A stretch of 64,000 nt of DNA from Haladaptatus paucihalophilus DX253 (lineage in GTDB: Archaea; Halobacteriota; Halobacteria; Halobacteriales; Haladaptataceae): positions 342,962-406,961 of the forward strand of contig NZ_AQXI01000001.1 of the NCBI RefSeq assembly GCF_000376445.1, written 5' to 3'. Below, one piece after another: positions 27,414 through 35,839 of the stretch. Made by a program: the position numbers and the translations under genes. Each line of letters begins with the position of its first letter. The first letter of the stretch is position 1. The notes beneath the pieces were generated by a model. That model ran no database searches and was not told where the DNA came from. It saw only the letters and a list, made by a program, of their open reading frames with translations.

Positions 27414-28088
27414 GAGCGGGGGTTTGTACCGATGGGTACTGAATACTTTGGTTTGCCTACGACCTTATCACCACCTTTTACGACGGTCGAACGGTCAGCG
27501 CGGGTCGAATCGACCCGCGCCGACCCGTCTTCTTCACGGCAAAGCCGTGAAGAAACGAGGGAGCAAAGCTCCCTCGCATTCCCTGTAAAAGCTGGACCAA
27601 AAGCACTCCTCCCTCGCTCCACTCGGTCGTCGGCCCGGAAAATCTTCGATTTTCCGGTAAAAACGCTAGAGACTAGCGGCTGTGTCACCAACCGCCCCGG
27701 AATCCTGTCGCGTGCTCATTTCTAGTAGTTGCATCGATAGCCGATTTCTGGCGGTCGTCTCAATTGGTCTATCGCTCTCACCGGTCGCTAGTTCTTTGTG
27801 AGCGACTGGAAGAAGAGGTAGGCCGGATGAATTTTCACGACAAGCGGACTCTCCGTGAGCGAGCGTAGCGAGCGAACGGGCCGAGGAACCCCCGGACGGA
27901 GCGACTGAAAGGAGCGACGGAAGTGGGGTGACGTGGTGCTTTTGGTCCAGCTTTTACAGGGAATGCGAGGGAGCGGAGCACCCTCGTTCCTCCACGGCGA
28001 AGCCGTGAAGAAGCCAGCAAGAGCGATGGCTGTCGCCATCGCTCCTGCTTGTGACCGTCGTAAAAGGTGGTGGCTGAAAGTGGTGGCT
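27414..28088. repeat. 675-base non-coding region: inverted-repeat element built of short-loop hairpins
   Basis: No gene is supported here; the ORFs across it are made of palindromes. Outer arms CACCACCTTTTACGACGGTC (27469-27488) and its exact complement (28053-28072) enclose a second pair of arms of about 78 bases (27529-27606 and 27936-28013, one 31-base stretch perfect). Within the left arm are consecutive perfect hairpins with 3-base loops: 27498-27520, 27530-27554, 27556-27576, and further in 27635-27657. In the right arm are matching imperfect ones plus 28021-28044. The stems differ in sequence from each other. Confidence 0.8.
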
Positions 28089-29138
28089 CTAGAGCGCGTA
28101 ATCGTGCTCGCCGTCCTCGGTTTCGAGGAAGGCGGTGAGGAGATCGATGGTCGCGGATACGTCGTCGCCGTTGGCACTCTCGGTGACGGTGTGGAGGTAG
28201 CGCGTCGGGATGGAGATAGCGCCGACCGGTTTCGCACCGTAGGTGTTCTGGAAACCGGCGGTGTCGGTCCCGCCCGAGGGGAGCACTTCGAGTTGGTACG
28301 GGATGTCGCGCGCCTCGGCCAGCGACCGCATCCGACGGTGGACCTTCGGGGTGGTGACGACGCTGCCGTCCTTGAGTTTGATAGCGGTGCCGTCACCGAG
28401 GCTGGTCACGTAGTCCCGTTCGCGCTTCACGGCGGGGAAATCGTTTGCGACGGTGACGTCGAGGGCGACCGCGAGGTCGGGGTCCACGTCGACGCCGAGT
28501 GCGGTCGCACCGCGAAGGCCGATTTCCTCCTGTACCGTGGCACAGAAGTGGATGGTCGCATCGGGGTCCTCGATTCGCTTTGCAGCCTCCAGCATGGCGA
28601 AGAGACAAACGCGGTCGTCGAGCGCCTTGCCGGAGACGTTCTCGCCGACTTTCCTCGTCGTCTGTTCCATCGTAACGATGTCGCCGACCGACACGCACTC
28701 GGTCGCTTCGTCCGCCGGAAGCCCGAGGTCGACGTAGACGTCCTCGACGTCCTCTTCTTCCTCGTCGCCGTCCAACAGGTGCGGCGGTACCGAGCCGATA
28801 ACGCCGGGTAGGTCACCGCCCTCGGCGTGAACGACGACGCGCTGTGCTCGCAACACGCGGGAATCCCAGCCGCCGAGCGCGTCGAGCGAGACGAAACCGT
28901 CCTCGTTGACGTGCCGGACCATGAATCCGATTTCGTCCATGTGGGCGGCGACGGCGACGTCGTAGTCCTCGGACCCTTCTATCGTCCCGACGACGTTCCC
29001 CATCGCGTCGGTGTGGAGTTCGTCAACTTCGTCCTCCAACTCCCGTCGAACGATGTCTCGGATTCGGTCCTCGTACCCCGCCGCACCGTTCGCCTCCGTC
29101 AGTTCGCACAAAAGTTCGAAATCGAAATCGAATGCCAT
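28089..29138 (-). CDS. M42-family glutamyl aminopeptidase/deblocking peptidase
   Basis: 349 residues from the ATG at 29138 (MAFDFDFELL). Dinuclear-metal peptidase that forms tetrahedral dodecamers trimming peptides. Visible ligands: AAHMDEIGFMV (His, Asp), the catalytic Glu pair in VQEEIGLRGA, the Asp in ALDVTVAND, and a His near the end (TRYLHTVTES). It probably works after the proteasome in the cytosol. The hairpin element lies just behind its stop. Confidence 0.9.
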   Translation of the reverse strand: MAFDFDFELLCELTEANGAAGYEDRIRDIVRRELEDEVDELHTDAMGNVVGTIEGSEDYDVAVAAHMDEIGFMVRHVNEDGFVSLDALGGWDSRVLRAQRVVVHAEGGDLPGVIGSVPPHLLDGDEEEEDVEDVYVDLGLPADEATECVSVGDIVTMEQTTRKVGENVSGKALDDRVCLFAMLEAAKRIEDPDATIHFCATVQEEIGLRGATALGVDVDPDLAVALDVTVANDFPAVKRERDYVTSLGDGTAIKLKDGSVVTTPKVHRRMRSLAEARDIPYQLEVLPSGGTDTAGFQNTYGAKPVGAISIPTRYLHTVTESANGDDVSATIDLLTAFLETEDGEHDYAL

Positions 29139-29250
29139 ACCGAATCTCGTTCCCATCTCCGTATAAACCTCTCTGAAGCGGTGAATAAACTCTCAACTTG
29201 TGTATCGTGGTTTCGGAACGTTTTTGCCGTTTACTCACACAGTGGCTGAC

Positions 29251-29508
29251 ATGGCTGACAAAGAAGCGGAATTCCGACAGCAGTTCCAAGACGCGTTCGA
29301 AGGTGCAGACTACCCCGTCAGCAACCCGATGGAACTCGTTCCGGCGCTGCCGAACGGTCCCGGCACGCGCTTCGAAGCGGGCGATACGAGCTTCACGGCG
29401 ATGGAGCTCGCAACGAAGATGAACGACGCACAGGACTTCCCCTACGACGACGTTGACGCCCTCGTCGATGACCTCATCGAAGGGCTGAAACAGAAGGACA
29501 TGCTGTAA
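29251..29508 (+). CDS. MTH865-like small protein (DUF5789)
   Basis: 85 residues from the ATG at 29251. NPMELVPALPNGPGTRFEAG and TSFTAMELATKMNDAQDFPY are typical of the archaeal MTH865 family, an EF-hand-like fold of unknown function. Acidic, no membrane segment. It lies alone, with a convergent small gene touching its 3' end. Confidence 0.8.
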   Translation: MADKEAEFRQQFQDAFEGADYPVSNPMELVPALPNGPGTRFEAGDTSFTAMELATKMNDAQDFPYDDVDALVDDLIEGLKQKDML

Positions 29509-29742
29509 CTACGATTCTTCTTCCTCGTCCGGAAACGCGACGAGCAGTACCTCCCACACGTCGTGTTGCTCGTTGAATCGACTGTCTATCACCCGGTCGT
29601 TTTTCCCGAGCGGAATCGGCTGCTGTGGCTGCGACACTTCGAGCCACGTCAGCGTCGGCTCCGTGATTTCCATCTCGGCGATGTCCGCTATTTGCTCGGT
29701 TTCCGCCCCGTACTCACCCATTCGTCTTTCGTGGCGTTCCAT
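29509..29742 (-). CDS. Small haloarchaeal protein, function unknown
   Basis: 77 residues if the ATG at 29742 is used (MERHERRMGEYG); 29721 and 29778 are alternatives. Acidic, with a core TLTWLEVSQPQQPIPLGKND and C-terminal DVWEVLLVAFPDEEEES. No recognised domain. It ends one base after the convergent MTH865-like gene. Confidence 0.55.
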   Translation of the reverse strand: MERHERRMGEYGAETEQIADIAEMEITEPTLTWLEVSQPQQPIPLGKNDRVIDSRFNEQHDVWEVLLVAFPDEEEES

Positions 29743-29823
29743 CGTAGACCCCGTGCCGGATACCACAGCCCGACACATAACTGTGCTGGCGACCGCTGCG
29801 GCGAGAACGAGTCGGGCGGGGCG

Positions 29824-30885
29824 TCAGCGTTCAACGTCGGGGTTTTCGGGGACGTTGGCGCGCTGTCGTGAGTAGCGGGGATGGTCGTCCGCGTACACGT
29901 GGTCGAAGATGGCATCGACGTCGTAACCGTCGTGCGCTTCGGCGGCCTCGACCGCTTCCGCGACCCGCGCTTTCGCCTCCTCACGAAGTTCGTCCTCGTC
30001 CTCGTCCGTCCAGCCGTGCTCCGTTTCGAGGTACTCGCGGGTCCGTTCTATCGGGTCCTTTTCCGCCCACGCATCGACTTCCGCGTCGTCGCGGTACTTC
30101 GTCGGGTCGTCGGTCGTGGTGTGCGCACCTTGCCGATACGTGACCGCCTCGATGAGTATCGGCTCCCCCTCCTTCGCGCGTTCGAGCGCGTCGGAGACGG
30201 TCCGGTAGACGGCCAGCACGTCGTTACCGTCCACGCGGACCCCCTCGAAGCCGTATGCCTGTGCTTTCTGGGCGATGGTGGCGCTGGCCGTCTGGCGCTC
30301 GCGCGGCACCGAAATCGCCCACTGGTTGTTCTGACAGAAGAACACCGTCGGCGTCTCGAAGACGCCAGCGAAGTTCAGCGCCTCGTGGAAGTCGCCTTCG
30401 CTCGTCGCGCCGTCACCGAAGCTGGCGAGGACGGCGCAGTCGTCGTCCGTGTAGTTCGCACCCATGCCGACGCCGACCGCGTGAGGCAGTTGGGTGGCGA
30501 TGGGAATCGTCGGCGGAAACGTCCGGAGTCCGTCCGCATCCTCGCGGTCCACGTAGTTACCCGCTCCCGAGAGGTGGAGCAGGATGTCTCGCATCGCGTG
30601 CCCGCGGGTGATGTAAATCCCGTGGTCGCGGTAGGTCGGGAAGCAGTAGTCGTCCGGCGAAAGCGCGTACGCCGCACCGACTTGTGCCGCTTCCTGCCCC
30701 TGCAATGGCGCGTAGGTCCCGATCCGCCCCTGCCGGTGGAGCGAGACGGCTTTCTCGTCGAATGTCCGTGCGAGTACCTGTAATCGGTACATGTTCTCCA
30801 CGTCCGTCGGGGAGAGATTCACGTTCCCTTCGACACTACCGTCGAGTCCAACTACGCGCGCCATGTCAGGTGCTTGTGAAGCCAT
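29824..30885 (-). CDS. 2-oxoacid dehydrogenase E1 component, alpha subunit
   Basis: 353 residues. Thiamine-diphosphate motif ASFGDGATSEGDFHEALNFA through QNNQWAIS (GDG...NN), and the phosphorylation-loop-like YRQGAHTTTDDPTKYRDDAE. It should decarboxylate a 2-oxoacid together with a beta subunit, but no E1-beta, E2 or E3 gene is near, so it is an orphan here. Substrate (pyruvate, branched-chain acid or acetoin) cannot be told. The start at 30885 gives a short haloarchaeal N-terminus. Confidence 0.88.
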   Translation of the reverse strand: MASQAPDMARVVGLDGSVEGNVNLSPTDVENMYRLQVLARTFDEKAVSLHRQGRIGTYAPLQGQEAAQVGAAYALSPDDYCFPTYRDHGIYITRGHAMRDILLHLSGAGNYVDREDADGLRTFPPTIPIATQLPHAVGVGMGANYTDDDCAVLASFGDGATSEGDFHEALNFAGVFETPTVFFCQNNQWAISVPRERQTASATIAQKAQAYGFEGVRVDGNDVLAVYRTVSDALERAKEGEPILIEAVTYRQGAHTTTDDPTKYRDDAEVDAWAEKDPIERTREYLETEHGWTDEDEDELREEAKARVAEAVEAAEAHDGYDVDAIFDHVYADDHPRYSRQRANVPENPDVER

Positions 30886-31096
30886 ATCTTGGAATCACCG
30901 ACTGTCTATCGGTCAAACGGCATCATTCGTTATAAAGCATCGCCACAGAAGGAATATTGGGATGAATAGATAGGTGGTTTAAGTACCCGAATTATAAATC
31001 GCCGAGGATTCTTCCGAAAGTGACGGAATAACCGACGATTTGTCAGGATGTTACGTTTCGAAACATTTAGGCGGGGGCTGAGAGATGTGTAGGCGT

Positions 31097-32407
31097 ATGT
31101 CACAGTGGATCGGGCGGACGTTCACGAGCGACGCGGGATGGAACTTCCTCGAAACGATAGTCGATATCGGGAACCGTATGACGGGAAGCGACGGCGAACG
31201 AGCGGCCGCGGAGGTTACCCGCGACGCGCTCGCCGAGGCCGGCGCACGGAACGCCCGGTTGGAAGAGTTCGACGTACAGGGCTGGACGCGGGGGTCCAGT
31301 TCCATCGAGGCCGGCGAGACGACGCAGGACAGCATCGCGCTCCCGCGCAGTCCCGCCGGAAGCGTCGACGGTGAGTTGGTAGACCTCGGCTACGGACTCC
31401 CGGACGACTTCGAGAAGCACGACATCGAGGGAAAAGTCGTGATGGTCGCCTCGAACGTCCCGAGCTACTACGACCGGTTCATCCACCGACGGGAGAAGTA
31501 CTACTACGCCGTCGAGGGCGATGCGGCCGCCTTCGTCTTCCGCAACCACGTCGAGGGCTGTCTCCCGCCGACCGGCAGCGTCGGCACCGAAGAGGACCCC
31601 ATCGGCGACATCCCCGCCGTCGGCGTCTCGAAGGAAGTCGGTGCTCGACTCGCTCGGCGCTGGGAAGGTGACGACGTGACGGTGAACGTCGATGCGGAGA
31701 TAGACGACGCGACCAGCCAGAACGTTCACGCCGAACTCGGCCCGGACACCGAGCGGGAAGTGCTCGTCACCAGCCACATCGACGCCCACGACATCGCCGA
31801 GGGCGCGATGGACAACGGCGCGGGAACGGCCATGGTCGTCGAGATGGCGAACGCGCTCGCGGAGCGCGAGGACGAACTCGACACGAAGGTTCACTTCGTC
31901 GCCTTCGGTGCCGAGGAAGTCGGTCTCGACGGGTCGTCGCACATGGCCAGCGTCACCGACTTCGACGGCATCAAAGCCATCCTGAACAACGACGGCGTGG
32001 CCCGAGGGCGGACGCTCACGTTCACCACGCACGGGTTCGACGAACTGGACGACGCGGCTCACGAAGTCGCGGACCAGTACGGACACCCCATCTCGACGAT
32101 TCCCGAACAGGGACCGCACAGCGACCACTGGCCGTTCGTCCAGTGGGGCGTCCCGGGCTATCACGTCATGAGCGAGACGGGCGACGAGGGACGTGGATGG
32201 GGACACACTTTCGCCGACACGCTGGACAAACTCGAAGTCCGCGACCTCCGCGAACAGGCCATCCTCCTCACCGAGTTGGCTGTGTACCTCGCGAGTGACG
32301 AGTTCGAGGTCGAACACAAAGCCCCCGAGGAAATCGCCGACGCGCTCGAAGCCGAGGACCAAGCGGCGGGGATGAAGATAATCGGCGATTGGCCCTACGA
32401 CGAGTAA
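31097..32407 (+). CDS. M28-family zinc aminopeptidase with PA-domain insert
   Basis: 436 residues from the ATG at 31097. A PA-like domain (about 95-190, EKYYYAVEGDAAAFVFRNH) precedes the peptidase domain. Zinc ligands are visible in SHIDAHDIAEGAMDNGAG (His, bridging Asp), GAEEVGLDGSSH (Glu pair) and a C-terminal HSDHWPF. No signal peptide, so it acts in the cytosol on peptides. Single gene; the upstream 200 bases hold only promoter-like AT-rich sequence. Confidence 0.9.
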   Translation: MSQWIGRTFTSDAGWNFLETIVDIGNRMTGSDGERAAAEVTRDALAEAGARNARLEEFDVQGWTRGSSSIEAGETTQDSIALPRSPAGSVDGELVDLGYGLPDDFEKHDIEGKVVMVASNVPSYYDRFIHRREKYYYAVEGDAAAFVFRNHVEGCLPPTGSVGTEEDPIGDIPAVGVSKEVGARLARRWEGDDVTVNVDAEIDDATSQNVHAELGPDTEREVLVTSHIDAHDIAEGAMDNGAGTAMVVEMANALAEREDELDTKVHFVAFGAEEVGLDGSSHMASVTDFDGIKAILNNDGVARGRTLTFTTHGFDELDDAAHEVADQYGHPISTIPEQGPHSDHWPFVQWGVPGYHVMSETGDEGRGWGHTFADTLDKLEVRDLREQAILLTELAVYLASDEFEVEHKAPEEIADALEAEDQAAGMKIIGDWPYDE

Positions 32408-32521
32408 CCCGCGTCCGTTTCCGTCGCGCGATTTCACTCGGAGCGCGGTATCCTTTTCTGGTCGGGGTGAGACTGTTCTGATAATGACCGAACCACGCGA
32501 CCACTATGGACGGAGGCCAGA

Positions 32522-33264
32522 ATGCGTGTAGGCATCGTACCGAGTACCGACGGCGATGTCGTCGAGGAAATCGAGGGTGCGCTCGGTGACGAAGCCGAAC
32601 CGACGACGAGCGAGGACACCGGAACCGTCCTCGACGCGAACCCGACCGTCGTCGTCGCGGTCGGCGAGCAGGCAGTAACGAACCTCGTGCGCGCGGGCGT
32701 GTCGGTCCCGGTCCTGCCGGTCGATGCCGGACCGGGACTGGAGAGCGTCGCGCTCCGGCCGACCTCGAACCCGCCGTCGCGGACCTCCTCGCCGGGGAGT
32801 GGACGACGGTGGACAGACCGCTACTCTCGGCAACGGTCGATGGTGAACACGTCGCCGACGCGCTGTTCGATGCGACGCTGGTGACCAGCGAACCCGCCCG
32901 AATCTCGGAGTACAGCGTCCGCGTCGCGGGCGAAGAGGTTTCCCAGTTCCGTGCCGACGCCGTGGTCGTCGCCACGCCGACCGGGAGTTTGGGCTACGCG
33001 CACGACGCCGGAGGACCGGTCGTCGAACGCGGTACCGGGGTCGTTTCCGTCGTTCCCGTCGCACCGTTCGCCATCCACGTCGATAACTGGGTGCTCCGCG
33101 GCCCGGTGACGTTGGCCGTCGAACGCGACGAGGACGCGGTGGAACTCCTCGCCGACGACCGGTCGGTCCGTCCCGTCCGACCGCACGAACCGGTCGAAGT
33201 TGCGTTCGACGGGTCGATGGAACTCGTCAGCGTCGAATCAAGTCGGCCGTTTTTCGACGAGTGA
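32522..33264 (+). pseudogene. NAD(+)-kinase-like protein, disrupted by a one-base frameshift
   Basis: The first frame (from 32522) reads MRVGIVPSTDGDVVEE... GPGLESVALR and then loses sense. The adjacent frame picks up exactly there as ADLEPAVADLLAGEWTTV and runs to 33264 with VVATPTGSLGYAHDAGGPVV, the substrate loop of NAD kinases. One base appears to be missing near 32755-32760. Restored length is about 247 residues. The usual GGDGT ATP motif is replaced by AVGEQA, so even when repaired it is an atypical paralogue. It is either a young pseudogene or a sequence error. Confidence 0.75.
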
Positions 33265-33317
33265 CCGAGCGGCCCAATTGGAAAGAATATAATACGCTGT
33301 CGCACTGAGTTTCGAGC

Positions 33318-33752
33318 ATGCAACCCCTATCATTACTCGGACCGGTCGACGCGCTCGAACCGTACGCCGGGTTCGTCGTGTTCGGTCTCGTGTTGGTCAA
33401 CATGCTGACGCGTATCCTCGCGTCCCGTAACTACGAGAAACAGGCAAAAGACGACGACCGCGAAACGCTGAGTCGCTGGATTCCCCACGAGGTCAGCAAC
33501 ATCCTGCTGGTCCTCTCGGCGTTTTACTTCCTGACGCTCCACCACCACGGCGGTATCGTCCTCTCGACGCTCGTCCTCGGTCTCGTCATCACCGACTTCT
33601 TCGAAGTGGAGGCCCGCTCGGTCGAGCTGCGTCGTGGACTCCCGCTCGAAAAACCGAAAGCGGCCGTCTTGGCGTCCGTGCTCGTCCTCATGTACATCGG
33701 CTACGAGACGGTCTTCTTCATCATCAAGCCGATCTGGGACGCCGTTATCTGA
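33318..33752 (+). CDS. DUF7313-like four-helix membrane protein
   Basis: 144 residues with about four membrane helices (PYAGFVVFGLVLVNMLTRIL; VSNILLVLSAFYFLTL; LSTLVLGLVITDFF; AAVLASVLVLMYIGYETVFF). A charged cytoplasmic loop YEKQAKDDDRETLSRW lies between the first two. I recognise it as a haloarchaeal conserved family (DUF7313, from memory) of unknown function. Monocistronic. Confidence 0.75.
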   Translation: MQPLSLLGPVDALEPYAGFVVFGLVLVNMLTRILASRNYEKQAKDDDRETLSRWIPHEVSNILLVLSAFYFLTLHHHGGIVLSTLVLGLVITDFFEVEARSVELRRGLPLEKPKAAVLASVLVLMYIGYETVFFIIKPIWDAVI

Positions 33753-34143
33753 AGCGGCTCCGTTCGGTTTTCCCTTTCTCGTTTCTCACATCCCGCTCCC
33801 GAGTGATGGGGTTTCGATTTTTCGTGGAGTCCAGTTTCGAGGTCGGACCTCGGTCGCAATCGGAAGGTCCGACGCGTTCCGATTGCGTGTCCGAGCGAAC
33901 GGTATCCGCTCGAATACCACCGAAACGGTAGACAAGATACTGAATACGGCGGAGAGAGTACTGAATATGGAAAATAGTACTGTAATACAACGAAAAGTAC
34001 TGAATGGTACTAAAAAGCACTGTTAAATACTGAAATATACTACTTCTTCGAACCGCTCGTTTCTATCGACGAGACACCACGCCGCGTTCGCGCCGCTCAC
34101 GGCGTCACGAACGTCGAAAAAGACGGAAATCGCGTCGTGGAGT
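33753..34143. repeat. Convergent spacer with a 10-bp phased TACT array
   Basis: No gene is visible. From 33938 to about 34047 the motif TACT(G)AATA recurs: cores at 33938, 33959, 33978, 33998, 34008, 34018 (CACT), 34028 and 34038, i.e. spacings of 21, 19, 20 and then 10, 10, 10, 10 bases. The array is AT-rich in a GC-rich genome and lies between the 3' ends of two convergent genes. The remaining spacer is ordinary sequence. Confidence 0.7.
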
Positions 34144-34677
34144 TCAGTCTTTGCGTTTCACCACGTCCCCGAGGGTGTAACTCCCGGTCGAACTGCCGCC
34201 GCTCCACTCCTCGTCGTCCGCCCCGGCGCTACCGACGGTGAGGCTGATGTCGAGTTTTTTCTCCAGTTTCCTTTGCACGCTGTCGCTCGGCAGGATGTCG
34301 CCGTGTTCGAGCTTGCTGATGAGGCTCGCCTTCTCGTTGAGTTCCTTGGCGAGGTCCTCTTGACTCAGACCGGTCGATTCGCGCGCGTTTCGAATTCGGT
34401 CGTCGTAATCCGGCGCGATTTCGTCCATGTCGTCGAACATGTCCCTCCGGCGCGAGCGCGACCCGCCGGATGACCCCGCACTGCCAGTGCTGGTGCTCGA
34501 ATTGCCCGAAGACGAGGACGAAGACGTCGAATACTTGGTCGAGGTGGAGGAGGTCTGTTGTGTCTTGACTTCCGTGCCGAAGTCGGCACAGTTGTCACAC
34601 ACGTCGAGTTCCGCACCTTCGACCTTGATAGTCTTGGGAGACGCCGTTTCGGCACCGCACATCTCACACTGAACCAT
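34144..34677 (-). CDS. Multiprotein bridging factor 1 homologue
   Basis: 177 residues. N-terminal zinc ribbon (C-E-M-C near residue 4 and C-D-N-C near 28), a Ser/Gly-rich linker with a run of Ser (about 48-75), then an XRE-type helix-turn-helix (YDDRIRNARESTGLSQEDLA, KELNEKASLISKLEHGDILP). Archaeal MBF1 proteins associate with ribosomes and influence stress response. The linker is longer than in most archaeal homologues. Confidence 0.9.
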   Translation of the reverse strand: MVQCEMCGAETASPKTIKVEGAELDVCDNCADFGTEVKTQQTSSTSTKYSTSSSSSSGNSSTSTGSAGSSGGSRSRRRDMFDDMDEIAPDYDDRIRNARESTGLSQEDLAKELNEKASLISKLEHGDILPSDSVQRKLEKKLDISLTVGSAGADDEEWSGGSSTGSYTLGDVVKRKD

Positions 34678-34718
34678 ACTTGCTATTTACCGTCTCGACT
34701 CATAAATGGCACGCCACG

Positions 34719-35321
34719 TCAGGACAAGGCGCGCCACGAATAGTAAAATCGCTGGAGCGCCGTGATGTGCCCGACGACGGCGAACAGGGCGAGTAAAAGC
34801 ACGACGAGCGAGTACCCGCCGACGGATTGGACGAACGCGGCCAGCGCACCGACGATGCCGATGAGCGCCAACCGGTCGGCCCGGCCGAGCAAACCGCCGT
34901 ACACGCGGTCCAACCCGACGGCTTGGGCTTGCGTGCCGAGGTACGAGGTCATCAACACGCCCGTCACGGCGGCGAGTCCGAGCGCGAACCGGCCCAGTCC
35001 CGCCGCGAACCCGACGATGAGGATGATGTCGGCGTAGCGGTCGAGAACGTGGTCGAGCAGGTCGCCCGCGGGCGAGTCGGTGCCGAGTTCGCGGGCGAGC
35101 GCACCGTCGAGGATGTCGAGCCAGCCGTTCAGGAAGACGAGGACGGCACCGACGAGATACCAGACGGGGGCACCCGGGGCGACGTAGAACGCCACACCGG
35201 CACCGCCCGCGAGGACGAACGCGATGATACTCACCGCGTTGGGCGTTAATCCGAGAGTTGTCGATGCCGAGACGAACGGTCGAAGCGCGCGGTTGGCGAC
35301 GGGGCGAAGTTGGTCGAGCAT
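34719..35321 (-). CDS. CDP-alcohol phosphatidyltransferase (probable archaetidylinositol-phosphate synthase)
   Basis: 200 residues from the ATG at 35321. The family motif DG-x2-AR-x8-G-x3-D-x3-D is complete in DGALARELG...GDLLDHVLD (about residues 71-93). Five to six membrane helices. It joins a CDP-archaeol head to an alcohol, most likely inositol phosphate, in polar-lipid synthesis. Stop and start signals with the upstream kinase-like gene share one base (TAATG), so they are coupled. A much longer in-frame ORF upstream is not real. Confidence 0.88.
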   Translation of the reverse strand: MLDQLRPVANRALRPFVSASTTLGLTPNAVSIIAFVLAGGAGVAFYVAPGAPVWYLVGAVLVFLNGWLDILDGALARELGTDSPAGDLLDHVLDRYADIILIVGFAAGLGRFALGLAAVTGVLMTSYLGTQAQAVGLDRVYGGLLGRADRLALIGIVGALAAFVQSVGGYSLVVLLLALFAVVGHITALQRFYYSWRALS

Positions 35322-35839
35322 TAGAGGTACTCCAGATAATCGACGGTTCCGGCGGACGGTTCGCGCTCGCCCTCGATAACGGCCTCGATATCCGACGCGA
35401 CCGCGTCCGGCGCTCGGTCGGTCGTGTCGATTTCGTAGACCGACTCGGTGCCGTGTTCCGCGACCGACTCCGATAAAATCACGTCGAGAGCCTCGCTCTC
35501 GGCGTTCTCCTCGGCCTTCGCGTCCGTCTCGCCGCGTTCGAGCAGTCGCTCGCGCAGCTCTTCGGGGTGACACCGGAGGACGACGACCTTCTCGGCGTCG
35601 AAGTGGTGGGCGAGGTGCGAATCGACGAGCAGGTCGTCGCCTCCGTCGCCCTGTTCGTCCAACCACTGCCGAATCGCGTCGAAGTTCGCGTAGAGACTCC
35701 CGCGCTCCTCGTCCGCCCCGTCGTGGAGTTCCTCCTCCCGAATCGCGTCGTTCAGGTGGACGACTTCGAGGTCGGTTTCGACCAGTTCCGTCGCCGTCGT
35801 CTTGCCCGTGCCGGGGGTTCCGGTGACGGCGACCCTCAC
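35321..35839 (-). CDS. AK6/Fap7-type adenylate kinase
   Basis: 172 residues starting at a GTG (35839), because VAVTGTPGTGKTTATELVE (Walker A) must be at the N-terminus. The lid-like NMP-binding and HLNDAIREEELHDGADEERG regions match archaeal AK6 enzymes. These phosphorylate AMP and assist maturation of small-subunit rRNA. The start overlaps the hisC stop by 4 bases and its stop meets the lipid synthase start. Confidence 0.85.
   Translation of the reverse strand: MRVAVTGTPGTGKTTATELVETDLEVVHLNDAIREEELHDGADEERGSLYANFDAIRQWLDEQGDGGDDLLVDSHLAHHFDAEKVVVLRCHPEELRERLLERGETDAKAEENAESEALDVILSESVAEHGTESVYEIDTTDRAPDAVASDIEAVIEGEREPSAGTVDYLEYL

Noticed and set aside
27788-28396. 202-codon minus frame covering part of the hairpin element
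   Set aside because: Built from palindromes and from the opposite frame of the M42 peptidase; no recognisable protein.
31100-32437. 445-codon minus frame opposite the M28 peptidase
   Set aside because: The plus strand has zinc-ligand motifs and normal acidic composition; the reverse frame has none.
33745-34020. 91-codon minus ORF over the TACT array
   Set aside because: Composition follows the repeat (Tyr/Ser/Ile-rich) and no protein family is recognised.
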